From Streptomyces sp. Root431 (lineage in GTDB: Bacteria > Actinomycetota > Actinomycetes > Streptomycetales > Streptomycetaceae): DNA of 64,000 nucleotides. Shown piece by piece: positions 48,442 to 56,456 of the stretch. The notes beneath the pieces are model-generated. The model was not told the origin of the DNA. It saw only the letters and a list, made by a program, of their open reading frames with translations, and searched no databases. The stretch covers positions 116,962-180,961 of the forward strand of contig NZ_LMEI01000012.1 of NCBI RefSeq assembly GCF_001426585.1. The letters are read 5' to 3'. Numbering within the stretch: the stretch's first letter is position 1; every line of letters starts with the position of its first letter. A program made the position numbers and the translations under genes.

Positions 48442-49760
48442 CAGCGGAGGAACCCTTCGTAATTGCGCTGCTGGAGCTGGCTCTCGATCTGCTTCACGGT
48501 CTCCAGCCCCACACCCACGATGATGAGGATGCTCGTCCCACCGAAGGGGAAGTTGGCATTGGCGCCACCGAAGCCTGCCAACGCCATCGTCGGCACAAGA
48601 GCGATCAGACCCAAGTACAGCGAGCCCGGCCAAGTGATCCGGTTGAGCACGTAGCTCAGATACTCGGCAGTAGGTCGACCAGCCCGGATACCCGGGATGA
48701 AGCCACCATACTTCTTCATGTTGTCGGCGACTTCCTCGGGGTTGAACGAGATCGCCACGTAGAAGAAGGCGAAGAACACGATCAGGAGGAAGTACGTGGC
48801 GATGTAGTAGGGGTGGTCACCCTTGACGAAGTGGGCTTCGATCCAGGTCTTCCACCCCGCGGTGGAGTTCGAGAACTGCGCGATCAGCGCCGGGATGTAG
48901 AGCAGCGACGACGCGAAGATGACAGGAATCACACCTGCCTGGTTCACCTTGAGCGGGATGTAAGTGGACGTACCGCCGTAGGAGCGCCGGCCGATCATGC
49001 GCTTCGCGTACTGCACGGGGATGCGTCGCTGGGCCTGCTCGACGAAGACCACGAGGGCCACCATCGCGAAGCCGACGAGGATCACGGTGCCGAACTCGAT
49101 CCAGCCGTCGGCGAGGTCGCCCTCGACCTTGATCTTCCACAGGGCGCCCGGGAAGCCGGCGGCGATCGAGATGAACATCAGGATCGACATGCCGTTGCCG
49201 ATGCCACGGTCGGTGATGAGCTCACCGAGCCACATGACGACGGCGGTGCCCGCGGTCATCGTGAGGACCATCGTGGCGATCGTGAAGATCGACTGGTTGG
49301 GCACGACCTGGTCGGCGACGACACAGCCGCTGAACAGCGCACCGCTCTTGGCCGTGGCCACGAGACCCGTGCCCTGGAGGATGGCGAGGGCGATCGTCAG
49401 GTAGCGCGTGTACTGCGTGATCTTGGCGGTACCGGACTGACCCTCCTTCTTGAGGGCCTCCAGACGCGGGATCACGACGGTCAGCAGCTGCAGGATGATG
49501 CTCGCCGTGATGTACGGCATGATGCCGAGCGCGAAGATGGTGATCTGCAGCAGCGCCCCGCCACTGAACATGTTGACCAGGCCGAACAGGCTGTTGTTGC
49601 CCTCGCTGGCCTGCTTGACACACTGCTGAACAGCCTCGTAGCTGACGCCGGGCACCGGGATGTGCGCGCCGAGGCGGTACAGCACGATGATGGCGAGCGT
49701 GAAGAGCAGTTTCTTGCGCAGGTCGGGCGTCTTGAACGCCCGGGCGAACGCGGTGAGCAC
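48441..49760 (-). CDS. secY: Preprotein translocase subunit SecY
   Basis: The 439-residue protein has ten membrane spans and forms the SecYEG export channel. LTAFARAFKTPDLRKKLLFT opens it, and GGALLQITIFALGIMPYITA and LITDRGIGNGMSILMF are family signatures. AGGAGG lies four bases before GTG 49760. In most bacteria secY follows rplO directly; here 2.4 kb with three plus-strand genes intervene. Confidence 0.98.
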   Translation of the reverse strand: MLTAFARAFKTPDLRKKLLFTLAIIVLYRLGAHIPVPGVSYEAVQQCVKQASEGNNSLFGLVNMFSGGALLQITIFALGIMPYITASIILQLLTVVIPRLEALKKEGQSGTAKITQYTRYLTIALAILQGTGLVATAKSGALFSGCVVADQVVPNQSIFTIATMVLTMTAGTAVVMWLGELITDRGIGNGMSILMFISIAAGFPGALWKIKVEGDLADGWIEFGTVILVGFAMVALVVFVEQAQRRIPVQYAKRMIGRRSYGGTSTYIPLKVNQAGVIPVIFASSLLYIPALIAQFSNSTAGWKTWIEAHFVKGDHPYYIATYFLLIVFFAFFYVAISFNPEEVADNMKKYGGFIPGIRAGRPTAEYLSYVLNRITWPGSLYLGLIALVPTMALAGFGGANANFPFGGTSILIIVGVGLETVKQIESQLQQRNYEGFLR

Positions 49761-50108
49761 GGTGCCTCCTGCGACCCCCGCGTTACGCGCGTGAGGGTGA
49801 CGGTTTGTATGCGAGCAAGAACAGAACACGGCAGCCGCACGCCAGAAGCGCAGACTGCCGGGGAAGCTAACAGGCGCTACCATACCCGCCCCCACTGCCT
49901 GCGGGAAACGTCTCCGAGGCACGTCAACTCGGTATCGACCGCAGGCGGGCGTCCCGGTCCCCGCCATCCGACTTTCGTCGGGTGCGCCTCCCGACCAAGA
50001 GACGTGATGACACGGCGTCCCACCCTCAGAAGACTGCTGCGAGCGGCTCCGGATCCGACCGGCCGGAACCCGCCCACCGCAACGACCACCGTTCTGGGGG
50101 AATCACCT
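49761..50108. other. 348-bp gap: secY promoter/leader and upstream region of the inserted secreted-protein gene
   Basis: The left part should hold the secY promoter, because rplO is terminated at 52103-52140 and the genes between are on the other strand. The best candidate is listed separately. The right part precedes GTG 50109. An in-frame ATG at 50007 would add an arginine-rich stretch before the signal peptide and is not favoured. No repeats or attachment-site-like sequence were found here. Confidence 0.5.
49879..49908 (-). promoter_or_regulatory. Candidate secY promoter
   Basis: TATGGT (49884-49879) is a good -10 box; TTTCCC (49908-49903) 18 bases upstream is a weak -35. The leader would be about 110 bases. 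Confidence 0.35.
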
Positions 50109-50564
50109 GTGAAGAAGTCACTCACCGTCGCGGCCGCCGCGTGCGCCGCACTGCTGCTCGGATCGACCGCCGCCTCGGCCGAAGCCCCTGCCGCGCCGCC
50201 GGCCTCCGCACCGAAGGCGGCAGCCGCACCGGTGGCCGCGGCCGCGGGCTGCTACCTGAAGGTGTACACGCCGTGGAAGGAGAACGTCTCTCCCACGGGC
50301 GTCAGCGACCACGCCCGCGGCAAGTACCACACGGTGAACAACTGCAGCGCCTGGTACAACACCGCGCTGCTGCAGTACCACCGCTGGGACGGCTGGAACC
50401 GCATCGCCGGTACGGAGTGGGTCGGCAACCGCGGGACCAGCTACCTCCAGTGGAAGTGCCAGGGCAAGGGCACCTTCACGTACCGCACGAAGGGCTCCGT
50501 ACGGGGCGGCAGCCCGGCCCGGGTCGGCTGGGCCACCAGCGCGGAACGCCGATTCACCTGCTGA
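50109..50564 (+). CDS. Small secreted four-cysteine protein (unknown function)
   Basis: The 151-residue precursor has a Sec signal peptide (KKSLTVAAAACAALLLGSTA) ending near ASA at residue 24. An Ala/Pro stretch follows, then a ~105-residue domain with four cysteines (GCYLKVY, NNCSAWY, WKCQGKG, RFTC at the very end), enough for two disulfides. It is rich in Trp, Tyr and Thr (YHRWDGWNRIAGTEWVGNRG), like many small secreted bacterial inhibitors or carbohydrate-binding proteins. GGGGGA lies eight bases before GTG 50109. It is the first of three genes set between rplO and secY. Confidence 0.72.
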   Translation: MKKSLTVAAAACAALLLGSTAASAEAPAAPPASAPKAAAAPVAAAAGCYLKVYTPWKENVSPTGVSDHARGKYHTVNNCSAWYNTALLQYHRWDGWNRIAGTEWVGNRGTSYLQWKCQGKGTFTYRTKGSVRGGSPARVGWATSAERRFTC

Positions 50565-50566
50565 TC

Positions 50567-51241
50567 GTGAAGCGCCACGCGAAAGCCCTCGCGGGCTGCG
50601 TCGCGGTGACGGCCGCGGTCGTGGCCGTCGTCCTCGGCCTCCCCGACGCGGAGCGGAAGGCCGGCGCCGCTGCAGTTGACGACGTCGCCGACACCCGGGC
50701 CGGAGCCTCCGTCGCCCGCATCCAGTTCACGGAGGCGGCACCGCTCGACTCCGACCAGTCCGTCATGTCGCACCGAAAGGTGGAGATGTTCGCCGAGCAC
50801 CGGGGCGACGAGGTGAGCACGCTCCGCTTCGTCGTCACGATCGACGGACGGGTGGCGGAGGAGCGGCTCTGGAGCGCCGACCGCCCCGGGTCCATCACCG
50901 CGCGGAACTGGGATTCCTGCACGACCGCGGACGAGCCCACTCCCGCTCCGGAGCCGGACAGCCTGGACGTGATCCTGCGCGGATACTTCGGGCCGCGCGA
51001 GGTTCCGCGCGACGCGGAGAAGGACGCCGGCGGCGCGAGCCGCTGGGAGACCCCGACGGGGATGATGCTCATGGCGTACACCGACCTCGGCGGTCCGTAC
51101 CCGGACCGGGTCGTCGAGATCAAGGGCCCGGACGGCTCGATCGGGTCCACGATCAGCGGCACGCGGATCAGTGACCACCCGTCGCTGCCGGAGTGGCGAG
51201 CGGGCTGGCAGGAATGCCGGCCGGTGCCCGGGGCGGTCTGA
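50567..51241 (+). CDS. Membrane-anchored or secreted protein (unknown function)
   Basis: The 224-residue protein starts two bases after the previous stop. It has one N-terminal hydrophobic segment (AGCVAVTAAVVAVVLGLP), which could be a signal anchor or an uncleaved signal. The outer part is acidic (TEAAPLDSDQSVMSHRKVEM, then PGSITARNWDSCTTADEP and DLGGPYPDRVVEIKGPDGS). No family was recognised. Because it is translated right behind the secreted four-cysteine protein, the two may act together. Confidence 0.62.
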   Translation: MKRHAKALAGCVAVTAAVVAVVLGLPDAERKAGAAAVDDVADTRAGASVARIQFTEAAPLDSDQSVMSHRKVEMFAEHRGDEVSTLRFVVTIDGRVAEERLWSADRPGSITARNWDSCTTADEPTPAPEPDSLDVILRGYFGPREVPRDAEKDAGGASRWETPTGMMLMAYTDLGGPYPDRVVEIKGPDGSIGSTISGTRISDHPSLPEWRAGWQECRPVPGAV

Positions 51242-51265
51242 GCCGACCGGCTCACGACGAGAAGG

Positions 51266-51309
51266 AAAAGTGCGGCCCATCCCGGTTTCCGGGAAAAGGC
51301 CGCACTTTT
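51266..51309 (+). terminator. Terminator of the inserted two-gene unit
   Basis: AAAAGTGCGGCC (51266-51277) pairs with GGCCGCACTTTT (51298-51309), with an inner CCCGG/CCGGG pairing, and is followed by TT. It is 25 bases after the stop at 51241, a classical intrinsic terminator. Confidence 0.85.
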
Positions 51310-51375
51310 TTCGTCCTTACGGAGACGGAACATCAGGTACCGCTCAAGTCCCGCGCCGTTGTCACAGGGCCTCGA

Positions 51376-51381
51376 TAGAGT
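51376..51381 (+). promoter_or_regulatory. Possible -10 box of the LuxR-type regulator gene
   Basis: TAGAGT lies 29 bases before the GTG at 51411. No convincing -35 box is seen at 16-19 bases, so an activator or alternative sigma factor may be needed. Confidence 0.35.
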
Positions 51382-51410
51382 CGTGATCACCCATAGGAAG
51401 CGATCGCGAA

Positions 51411-52058
51411 GTGGGGGAAATGAGCACGCGACACGATGCCCATGTCCTTGTTGCCGACGACAGCCCGGCCCGCACTCTCGGAATCATCCAGATCGTCAGA
51501 GAATTCTCGTACGTGAGAACGATCAGCACCAGCAGCTTCAGTGAACTGGCCGACGCGGTCGACCGCACCGCCCCGGACCTCGTCCTGCTCGGTACGGCCG
51601 AGTCGCCCGACTCCCCCGACGACGACCTGACCGCCCTCGTCCGGCACCGGACCGGGAACCGTGTCGTCCGCTACATCACGTTCGGCGATCCGGCCCAGAC
51701 CCGAGTGACGCCTTCCAGTGTCTCGGCGGGCCTCCACGGATTCCTGCCCGACAGCGCGACGCCCGAGGATTTCGACCGCGCCCTTTCCTCGGCCCTCGCG
51801 GGATTCACGTATTTCCCTCGCGAAATGACAGAGGAATTGACCGAGCGCCGCATGCGCTTCCCGGAACTGACCCGCCGGGAACAGCAAGTGCTCGATCTGC
51901 TTTCCGGCGGGCTCAGCAACCACCGGATCGCGAGATCCCTGGGAATCAAGGAGGCGACGGTGAAGATGTACGTGACCCAGGTGCTGGCCAAGCTCAACGT
52001 CGAAAGCCGGCTCCAGGCCTGTCTCAAGGCCCGCGGACTCACCTCGGCCGCGGCCTGA
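51411..52058 (+). CDS. LuxR-type regulator with degenerate receiver domain
   Basis: The 215-residue protein has a response-regulator-like N-terminal domain and a LuxR/NarL HTH at about 147-205 (LTRREQQVLDLLSGGLSNHR, then LGIKEATVKMYVTQVLAKLN). The receiver keeps the acidic pair (VADDS, residues 16-17). The phosphoacceptor strand reads PDLVLLGTAES with Gly61 where Asp is expected, and the usual conserved Lys is replaced in GFLPDSA. Phosphorylation by a kinase is therefore unlikely. No histidine kinase is nearby. GTG 51411 has AGGAAG ten bases upstream; ATG 51420 is too close to GGGGGA. It may control the two inserted genes. Confidence 0.82.
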   Translation: MGEMSTRHDAHVLVADDSPARTLGIIQIVREFSYVRTISTSSFSELADAVDRTAPDLVLLGTAESPDSPDDDLTALVRHRTGNRVVRYITFGDPAQTRVTPSSVSAGLHGFLPDSATPEDFDRALSSALAGFTYFPREMTEELTERRMRFPELTRREQQVLDLLSGGLSNHRIARSLGIKEATVKMYVTQVLAKLNVESRLQACLKARGLTSAAA

Positions 52059-52102
52059 GACCGCCCGGGCCACCGCACCGCACCGCACCGCACACGACAA
52101 AA

Positions 52103-52140
52103 AGCCTGGCCGGCTCCCCCGAGGGGGAACCGGCCAGGCT
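52103..52140 (-). terminator. Terminator at the end of the spc operon (after rplO)
   Basis: AGCCTGGCCGG (52103-52113) pairs with CCGGCCAGGCT (52130-52140); inner CCCC/GGGG extends the stem. On the minus strand it is followed by TTTTTGTCG. It sits 18 bases after the rplO stop and can also stop the convergent LuxR gene. Confidence 0.85.
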
Positions 52141-52158
52141 CAGTGTGTCAGGCCGAAC

Positions 52159-52614
52159 TCAGACGAGCTCGGTGACGGTGCCACCAGCGGCAGCGATCTT
52201 CTCCTTGGCGGAGCCGGAGACGGCGTCAACCGAAACCTGCAGCGCCACGGTGATCTCGCCGGTGCCGAGCACCTTGACGAGGCTGTTCTTGCGAACCGCG
52301 CCCTTGGCGACCAGGTCGGCCACCGTGACCTCTCCACCCTCGGGGTAGAGAGCGCCGAGCTTGTCCAGGTTCACGACCTGGAACTCGGTGCGGAACGGGT
52401 TCTTGAAGCCCTTGAGCTTCGGCAGACGCATGTGGAGGGGCATCTGCCCACCCTCGAAGCGCTGCGGAACCTGGTAACGGGCCTTCGTACCCTTGGTACC
52501 ACGACCGGCCGTCTTACCCTTGGACGCCTCACCACGACCGACACGGGTCTTGGCGGTCTTGGCACCGGGGGCGGGACGGAGGTTGTGGGCCTTCAGCGGG
52601 CTGTTCTCCGCCAT
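52159..52614 (-). CDS. rplO: 50S ribosomal protein L15 (uL15)
   Basis: The 151-residue protein shows the Gly-rich basic N-terminus (RVGRGEASKGKTAGRGTKGT) and the core GGQMPLHMRLPKLKGFKNPF. ATG 52614 is one base after the rpmD stop. An upstream in-frame ATG at 52623 would overlap rpmD and is not used. It is the last gene of the spc operon here. Confidence 0.98.
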   Translation of the reverse strand: MAENSPLKAHNLRPAPGAKTAKTRVGRGEASKGKTAGRGTKGTKARYQVPQRFEGGQMPLHMRLPKLKGFKNPFRTEFQVVNLDKLGALYPEGGEVTVADLVAKGAVRKNSLVKVLGTGEITVALQVSVDAVSGSAKEKIAAAGGTVTELV

Positions 52615-52615
52615 G

Positions 52616-52798
52616 TTATTCAACCTCCTCGACCGTCACGAGGTGGCGGACGGTGTGCACCATGCCGCGGAACTCGGGGCGGTCCTCCTTGACAACCACG
52701 TCGTTGACCTTCTTGAGGCCAAGCGAGCGCAGGGTGTCGCGGTGGTTCTGCTTGCTGCCGATGTACGACTTCGTCTGCGTGACCTTGAGGCGAGCCAT
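52616..52798 (-). CDS. rpmD: 50S ribosomal protein L30 (uL30)
   Basis: The 60-residue protein (MARLKVTQTKSYIGSKQNHR, then LGLKKVNDVVVKEDRPEFRG) is canonical in length. Its ATG shares a base with the rpsE stop (TAATG), so translation is coupled. Confidence 0.98.
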   Translation of the reverse strand: MARLKVTQTKSYIGSKQNHRDTLRSLGLKKVNDVVVKEDRPEFRGMVHTVRHLVTVEEVE

Positions 52799-53400
52799 TA
52801 CGCACCCGCCCCAGCACGCGCACGGAGCAGAGCCGCGGGAGCGACGTCCTCGAGGGGCAGACCACGGCGAGCCGCGATCTCCTCGGGACGCTGCAGGCCC
52901 TTGAGGGCCTCCACGGTCGCGTGCACGATGTTGATCGCGTTGTCGGAGCCGAGCGACTTCGACAGGATGTCGTGAACGCCGGCGCACTCGAGCACCGCGC
53001 GCACCGGGCCACCGGCGATAACACCGGTACCGGGGGAAGCAGGCTTCAGCAGGACAACGCCGGCCGCCTTCTCGCCCTGGATCGGGTGCGGGATGGTGCC
53101 CTGGATGCGGGGAACCTTGAAGAAGTTCTTCTTGGCTTCCTCGACACCCTTGGCGATGGCCGCGGGAACTTCCTTGGCCTTGCCGTAACCGACACCTACC
53201 GTGCCGTCGCCGTCACCGACGACAACCAGGGCGGTGAAGCTGAAGCGACGACCACCCTTGACAACCTTGGCGACGCGGTTGATCGCGACAACGCGCTCAA
53301 CGTACGCGGTCTTCTCGGCGGCAGCGCCACCGTCGCGGCCCTTCCGGTCCCGCCGCTCGCCGCCACCGGCACCGCTTCCGCGGCGCTGGGGTCCAGCCAT
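52798..53400 (-). CDS. rpsE: 30S ribosomal protein S5 (uS5)
   Basis: The 200-residue protein has a Gly/Arg-rich N-terminal extension, the dsRBD-like domain (YVERVVAINRVAKVVKGGRR) and the C-terminal domain (GTGVIAGGPVRAVLECAGV). It contributes to decoding fidelity. Confidence 0.98.
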   Translation of the reverse strand: MAGPQRRGSGAGGGERRDRKGRDGGAAAEKTAYVERVVAINRVAKVVKGGRRFSFTALVVVGDGDGTVGVGYGKAKEVPAAIAKGVEEAKKNFFKVPRIQGTIPHPIQGEKAAGVVLLKPASPGTGVIAGGPVRAVLECAGVHDILSKSLGSDNAINIVHATVEALKGLQRPEEIAARRGLPLEDVAPAALLRARAGAGA

Positions 53401-53445
53401 TGGATTACCTCTCTCTGTTACGTCCGTTAGTCCCGGAACCGGGGC

Positions 53446-53829
53446 TTAGAACTTCAGCCCGGCTTCGCGGGCGGCGTCAGCCAGAGCGGCAATGCGCCCG
53501 GCGTACCTGTTGCCACCACGGTCGAACACGACAGCCTCGACACCGGCGGCCTTGGCGCGCTCGGCGACCAGGGAACCGACCTGCTTGGCCTGCGCGGACT
53601 TGTCACCCTCGCCGCCGCGGATCGACGCGTCCAGGGTCGACGCAGACGCAAGGGTGTGACCCTTGAGGTCGTCGATGACCTGAGCGGTGATACCGCGGTT
53701 GGAACGCGTCACGACGAGGCGCGGACGCTCCGCCGTACCCGACACGTTCTTGCGGATGCGGATGTGGCGGCGCTTCTTGGCGGCGCCCTTGTAGGCGTCG
53801 CCCTTGGCGATCTTCACACCGTATGCCAT
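53446..53829 (-). CDS. rplR: 50S ribosomal protein L18 (uL18)
   Basis: The 127-residue 5S rRNA-binding protein shows RRHIRIRKNVSGTAERPRLV and VVFDRGGNRYAGRIAALADA. It starts three bases after rplF. Confidence 0.98.
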   Translation of the reverse strand: MAYGVKIAKGDAYKGAAKKRRHIRIRKNVSGTAERPRLVVTRSNRGITAQVIDDLKGHTLASASTLDASIRGGEGDKSAQAKQVGSLVAERAKAAGVEAVVFDRGGNRYAGRIAALADAAREAGLKF

Positions 53830-53832
53830 GGC

Positions 53833-54372
53833 TTACTTACCAGCCTTTCCGACCTTGCGGCGGATGACCTCACCCGCATACTTCACGCCCTTGGCCTTGT
53901 AAGGGTCAGGCTTGCGAAGCTTGCGGATGTTGGCGGCGACCTCGCCGACCTTCTGCTTGTCGATGCCCTCGACCGAGAACTTGGTCGGCGACTCGACCTT
54001 GAACGAGATGCCCTCGGGCGCCTCGACGAGGATCGGGTGGCTGTAGCCGAGCTGGAACTCCAGGTTGGAGCCCTTCGCGGCAACGCGGTAACCGACACCG
54101 CTGATCTCGAGCGCCTTCACGTAACCCTGGGTCACACCGGTGATCATGTTGGCCACCAGCGTGCGGGACAGGCCGTGGAGGGCCTTGTTCTGACGCTCGT
54201 CGTTCGGACGGTTGACGTTGAGCACGCCATCCTCGCCCTTAACGATCTCGATCGGAGCGGCGACGGTGTGGCTCAGGGTGCCCTTGGAACCCTTCACCGT
54301 GACCGTGCGGCCATCGATGGTGACGTCCACGCCGGCGGGAACCTGGATAGGCAGCTTGCCAATACGCGACAT
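53833..54372 (-). CDS. rplF: 50S ribosomal protein L6 (uL6)
   Basis: The 179-residue protein (MSRIGKLPIQVPAGVDVTID, then PDPYKAKGVKYAGEVIRRKV) has both tandem L6 domains and lies near the factor-binding site of the large subunit. Confidence 0.98.
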   Translation of the reverse strand: MSRIGKLPIQVPAGVDVTIDGRTVTVKGSKGTLSHTVAAPIEIVKGEDGVLNVNRPNDERQNKALHGLSRTLVANMITGVTQGYVKALEISGVGYRVAAKGSNLEFQLGYSHPILVEAPEGISFKVESPTKFSVEGIDKQKVGEVAANIRKLRKPDPYKAKGVKYAGEVIRRKVGKAGK

Positions 54373-54393
54373 GAGCTTTCCTTCCTTTCCCGA

Positions 54394-54792
54394 CTACCAG
54401 ACGTAGGCGAGGACTTCCCCACCTACGCCCTTCTTGCCTGCCTGCTGGCCGGTCAGGAGGCCGTGGGACGTGGAGATGATCGCCACGCCCAGGCCGCCGA
54501 GAACCTTCGGCAGGTTGGTGGACTTCGCGTAAACCCGGAGACCGGGCTTCGAGATCCGCTTGATGCCCGCGATGGAGCGCTCACGGTTCGGACCGAACTT
54601 GAGCTCGAGGACGAGGTTCTTGCCGACCTCGGCGTCCTCGACCTTCCAGCCCGTGATGAAGCCCTCCTGCTGGAGGATTTCCGCGATGTGAGACTTGATC
54701 TTGCTGTGCGGCATCGTCACGGAGTCGTGGTATGCCGAGTTCGCGTTACGCAGACGAGTCAGCATGTCCGCGATCGGATCAGTCATGGTCAT
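54394..54792 (-). CDS. rpsH: 30S ribosomal protein S8 (uS8)
   Basis: The 132-residue protein begins MTMTDPIADMLTRLRNANSA and ends with STSHGLLTGQQAGKKGVGGE and a short tail. GAAGG lies seven bases before ATG 54792. It is preceded by a 208-base gap after rpsN, unusually wide for this operon. Confidence 0.98.
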   Translation of the reverse strand: MTMTDPIADMLTRLRNANSAYHDSVTMPHSKIKSHIAEILQQEGFITGWKVEDAEVGKNLVLELKFGPNRERSIAGIKRISKPGLRVYAKSTNLPKVLGGLGVAIISTSHGLLTGQQAGKKGVGGEVLAYVW

Positions 54793-55000
54793 GAATTGGC
54801 CTTCGGCCTCTCTCGCCGGGGTTTCCTGTATGCGCCATCCCTCTCCCCACACAGGGGCGGGACGGGTGCGGCGCGGGGACCTACGGCGTAGTAAGTCGTA
54901 CGGGCGGCGGACGCCCAACCCTCCTAGCCTAAGCCATGGAGGGATGGGCGGCCGCCAACCCAGTGCTTACCGAGAGACTCCGGTCATCCCAAGTAAGGGA

Positions 55001-55186
55001 TTACCAGGAGCTCTTGGTCACGCCCGGCAGCTCGCCACGGTGAGCCATCTCACGGAGGCACACGCGGCACAGGCCGAACTTGCGGTACACGGAGTGGGGA
55101 CGACCACAGCGCTGGCAGCGCGTGTAGCCGCGCACGCCGAACTTGGGCTTGCGGGCAGCCTTCGCGATGAGAGCCTTCTTCGCCAT
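55001..55186 (-). CDS. rpsN: 30S ribosomal protein S14, zinc-binding type (uS14)
   Basis: The 61-residue protein has two CxxC pairs (CQRCGR and CRVC), the zinc-binding short form used in the main ribosome of actinobacteria. It starts five bases after rplE. Confidence 0.98.
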   Translation of the reverse strand: MAKKALIAKAARKPKFGVRGYTRCQRCGRPHSVYRKFGLCRVCLREMAHRGELPGVTKSSW

Positions 55187-55191
55187 CTCGC

Positions 55192-55746
55192 TTACGCCTC
55201 CTTGAACGGGAAGCCGAGGTGACGGAGAAGGGCACGGCCCTCAGCGTCGTTGGTCGCCGTGGTCACCACGGTGATGTCCATACCCCGGACACGGTCGATC
55301 TTGTCCTGGTCGATCTCGTGGAACATGACCTGCTCCGTGAGACCGAAGGTGTAGTTGCCACGCCCGTCGAACTGCTTGGGGGACAGACCACGGAAGTCGC
55401 GGATGCGCGGAAGCGCGAGCGACAGGGTGCGGTCCAGGAACTCCCACATGCGGTCGCCACGGAGGGTGACGTGCGCACCGATCGGCTGGCCCTCACGCAG
55501 CTTGAACTGCGCGATGGACTTGCGAGCCTTGGTGACGGCCGGCTTCTGACCGGTGATCGTGGTCAGGTCGCGGATCGCACCATCGATCAGCTTCGAGTCA
55601 CGGGCGGCGTCGCCGACACCCATGTTGACCACGATCTTCACGAGGCCGGGAACCTGCATGACGTTCTCGTACGAGAACTCCTCACGCAGCTTGCCCGCGA
55701 TCTCCTCGCGGTACTTCGTCTTGAGACGCGGAGTGGTGGTAGCCAT
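55192..55746 (-). CDS. rplE: 50S ribosomal protein L5 (uL5)
   Basis: The 184-residue 5S rRNA-binding protein shows VPGLVKIVVNMGVGDAARDS and LPRIRDFRGLSPKQFDGRGN. Its start overlaps the rplX stop by one base. Confidence 0.98.
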   Translation of the reverse strand: MATTTPRLKTKYREEIAGKLREEFSYENVMQVPGLVKIVVNMGVGDAARDSKLIDGAIRDLTTITGQKPAVTKARKSIAQFKLREGQPIGAHVTLRGDRMWEFLDRTLSLALPRIRDFRGLSPKQFDGRGNYTFGLTEQVMFHEIDQDKIDRVRGMDITVVTTATNDAEGRALLRHLGFPFKEA

Positions 55747-56057
55747 CAGATGTCCTCACCCGTCCGCTTGGCAACGCGGATCTTGTTGCCCTCGTCGTCG
55801 AAGCGGTAACCGACACGCGTGACGACCTTCTTGCCGTCCTTCTCAACGACCAGCTGGACGTTGGAGACGTGGACCGGCGCCTCGGTCGTGACGATGCCAC
55901 CGGCCTGCGACGGGCCGGCCTTGGTGTGCTTCTTGACCCGGTTGACACCCTCGACGAGGACGCGGTTCTCGCGGGGGAAGGCCGTGATGACCTTGCCCTG
56001 CTTGCCCTTGTCCTTACCGGTGATGACCTGGACCAGGTCGCCCTTCTTGATCTTCAT
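55746..56057 (-). CDS. rplX: 50S ribosomal protein L24 (uL24)
   Basis: The 103-residue protein opens with the KOW motif (MKIKKGDLVQVITGKDKGKQ) and starts two bases after rplN. It helps initiate large-subunit assembly. Confidence 0.98.
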   Translation of the reverse strand: MKIKKGDLVQVITGKDKGKQGKVITAFPRENRVLVEGVNRVKKHTKAGPSQAGGIVTTEAPVHVSNVQLVVEKDGKKVVTRVGYRFDDEGNKIRVAKRTGEDI

Positions 56058-56059
56058 GC

Positions 56060-56428
56060 TTACAGCACCTCCGGCGCGAGCGAGATGATCTTCATGAACT
56101 TCTTCTCGCGCAGCTCACGGCCGACCGGGCCGAAGATACGGGTGCCACGAGGGTCGCCGTCGTTCTTGAGAATGACAGCGGCGTTCTCGTCGAAGCGGAT
56201 GTACGAGCCGTCCTGGCGGCGGCGCTCCTTGACGGTGCGAACGATGACCGCCTTGACGACGTCACCCTTCTTCACGTTGCCACCGGGGATCGCGTCCTTG
56301 ACGGTGGCGACGATGACGTCACCGATGCCCGCGTAGCGGCGACCCGAGCCACCGAGAACACGGATGCAAAGGATCTCCTTGGCACCAGTGTTGTCGGCGA
56401 CACGCAGTCGCGACTCCTGCTGGATCAC
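56060..56428 (-). CDS. rplN: 50S ribosomal protein L14 (uL14)
   Basis: The 122-residue protein (ESRLRVADNTGAKEILCIRV, then FGPVGRELREKKFMKIISLA) is canonical. GTG 56428 starts it. It is the first gene of the spc part, after a gap with two hairpins. Confidence 0.98.
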   Translation of the reverse strand: MIQQESRLRVADNTGAKEILCIRVLGGSGRRYAGIGDVIVATVKDAIPGGNVKKGDVVKAVIVRTVKERRRQDGSYIRFDENAAVILKNDGDPRGTRIFGPVGRELREKKFMKIISLAPEVL

Positions 56429-56456
56429 GTCTATCTCCTGATTGTCTGCCGGTTCC

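Noticed and set aside
50007..50108. N-terminal extension of the secreted four-cysteine protein from an upstream ATG
   Set aside because: It would place an Arg-rich stretch ahead of a complete signal peptide. GTG 50109 has a ribosome-binding site and begins VKKSLTVAAA, a normal signal start.
52615..52623. ATG at 52623 as start of rplO
   Set aside because: It would add MNN and overlap the rpmD stop region. ATG 52614 directly after that stop gives the standard L15 N-terminus.
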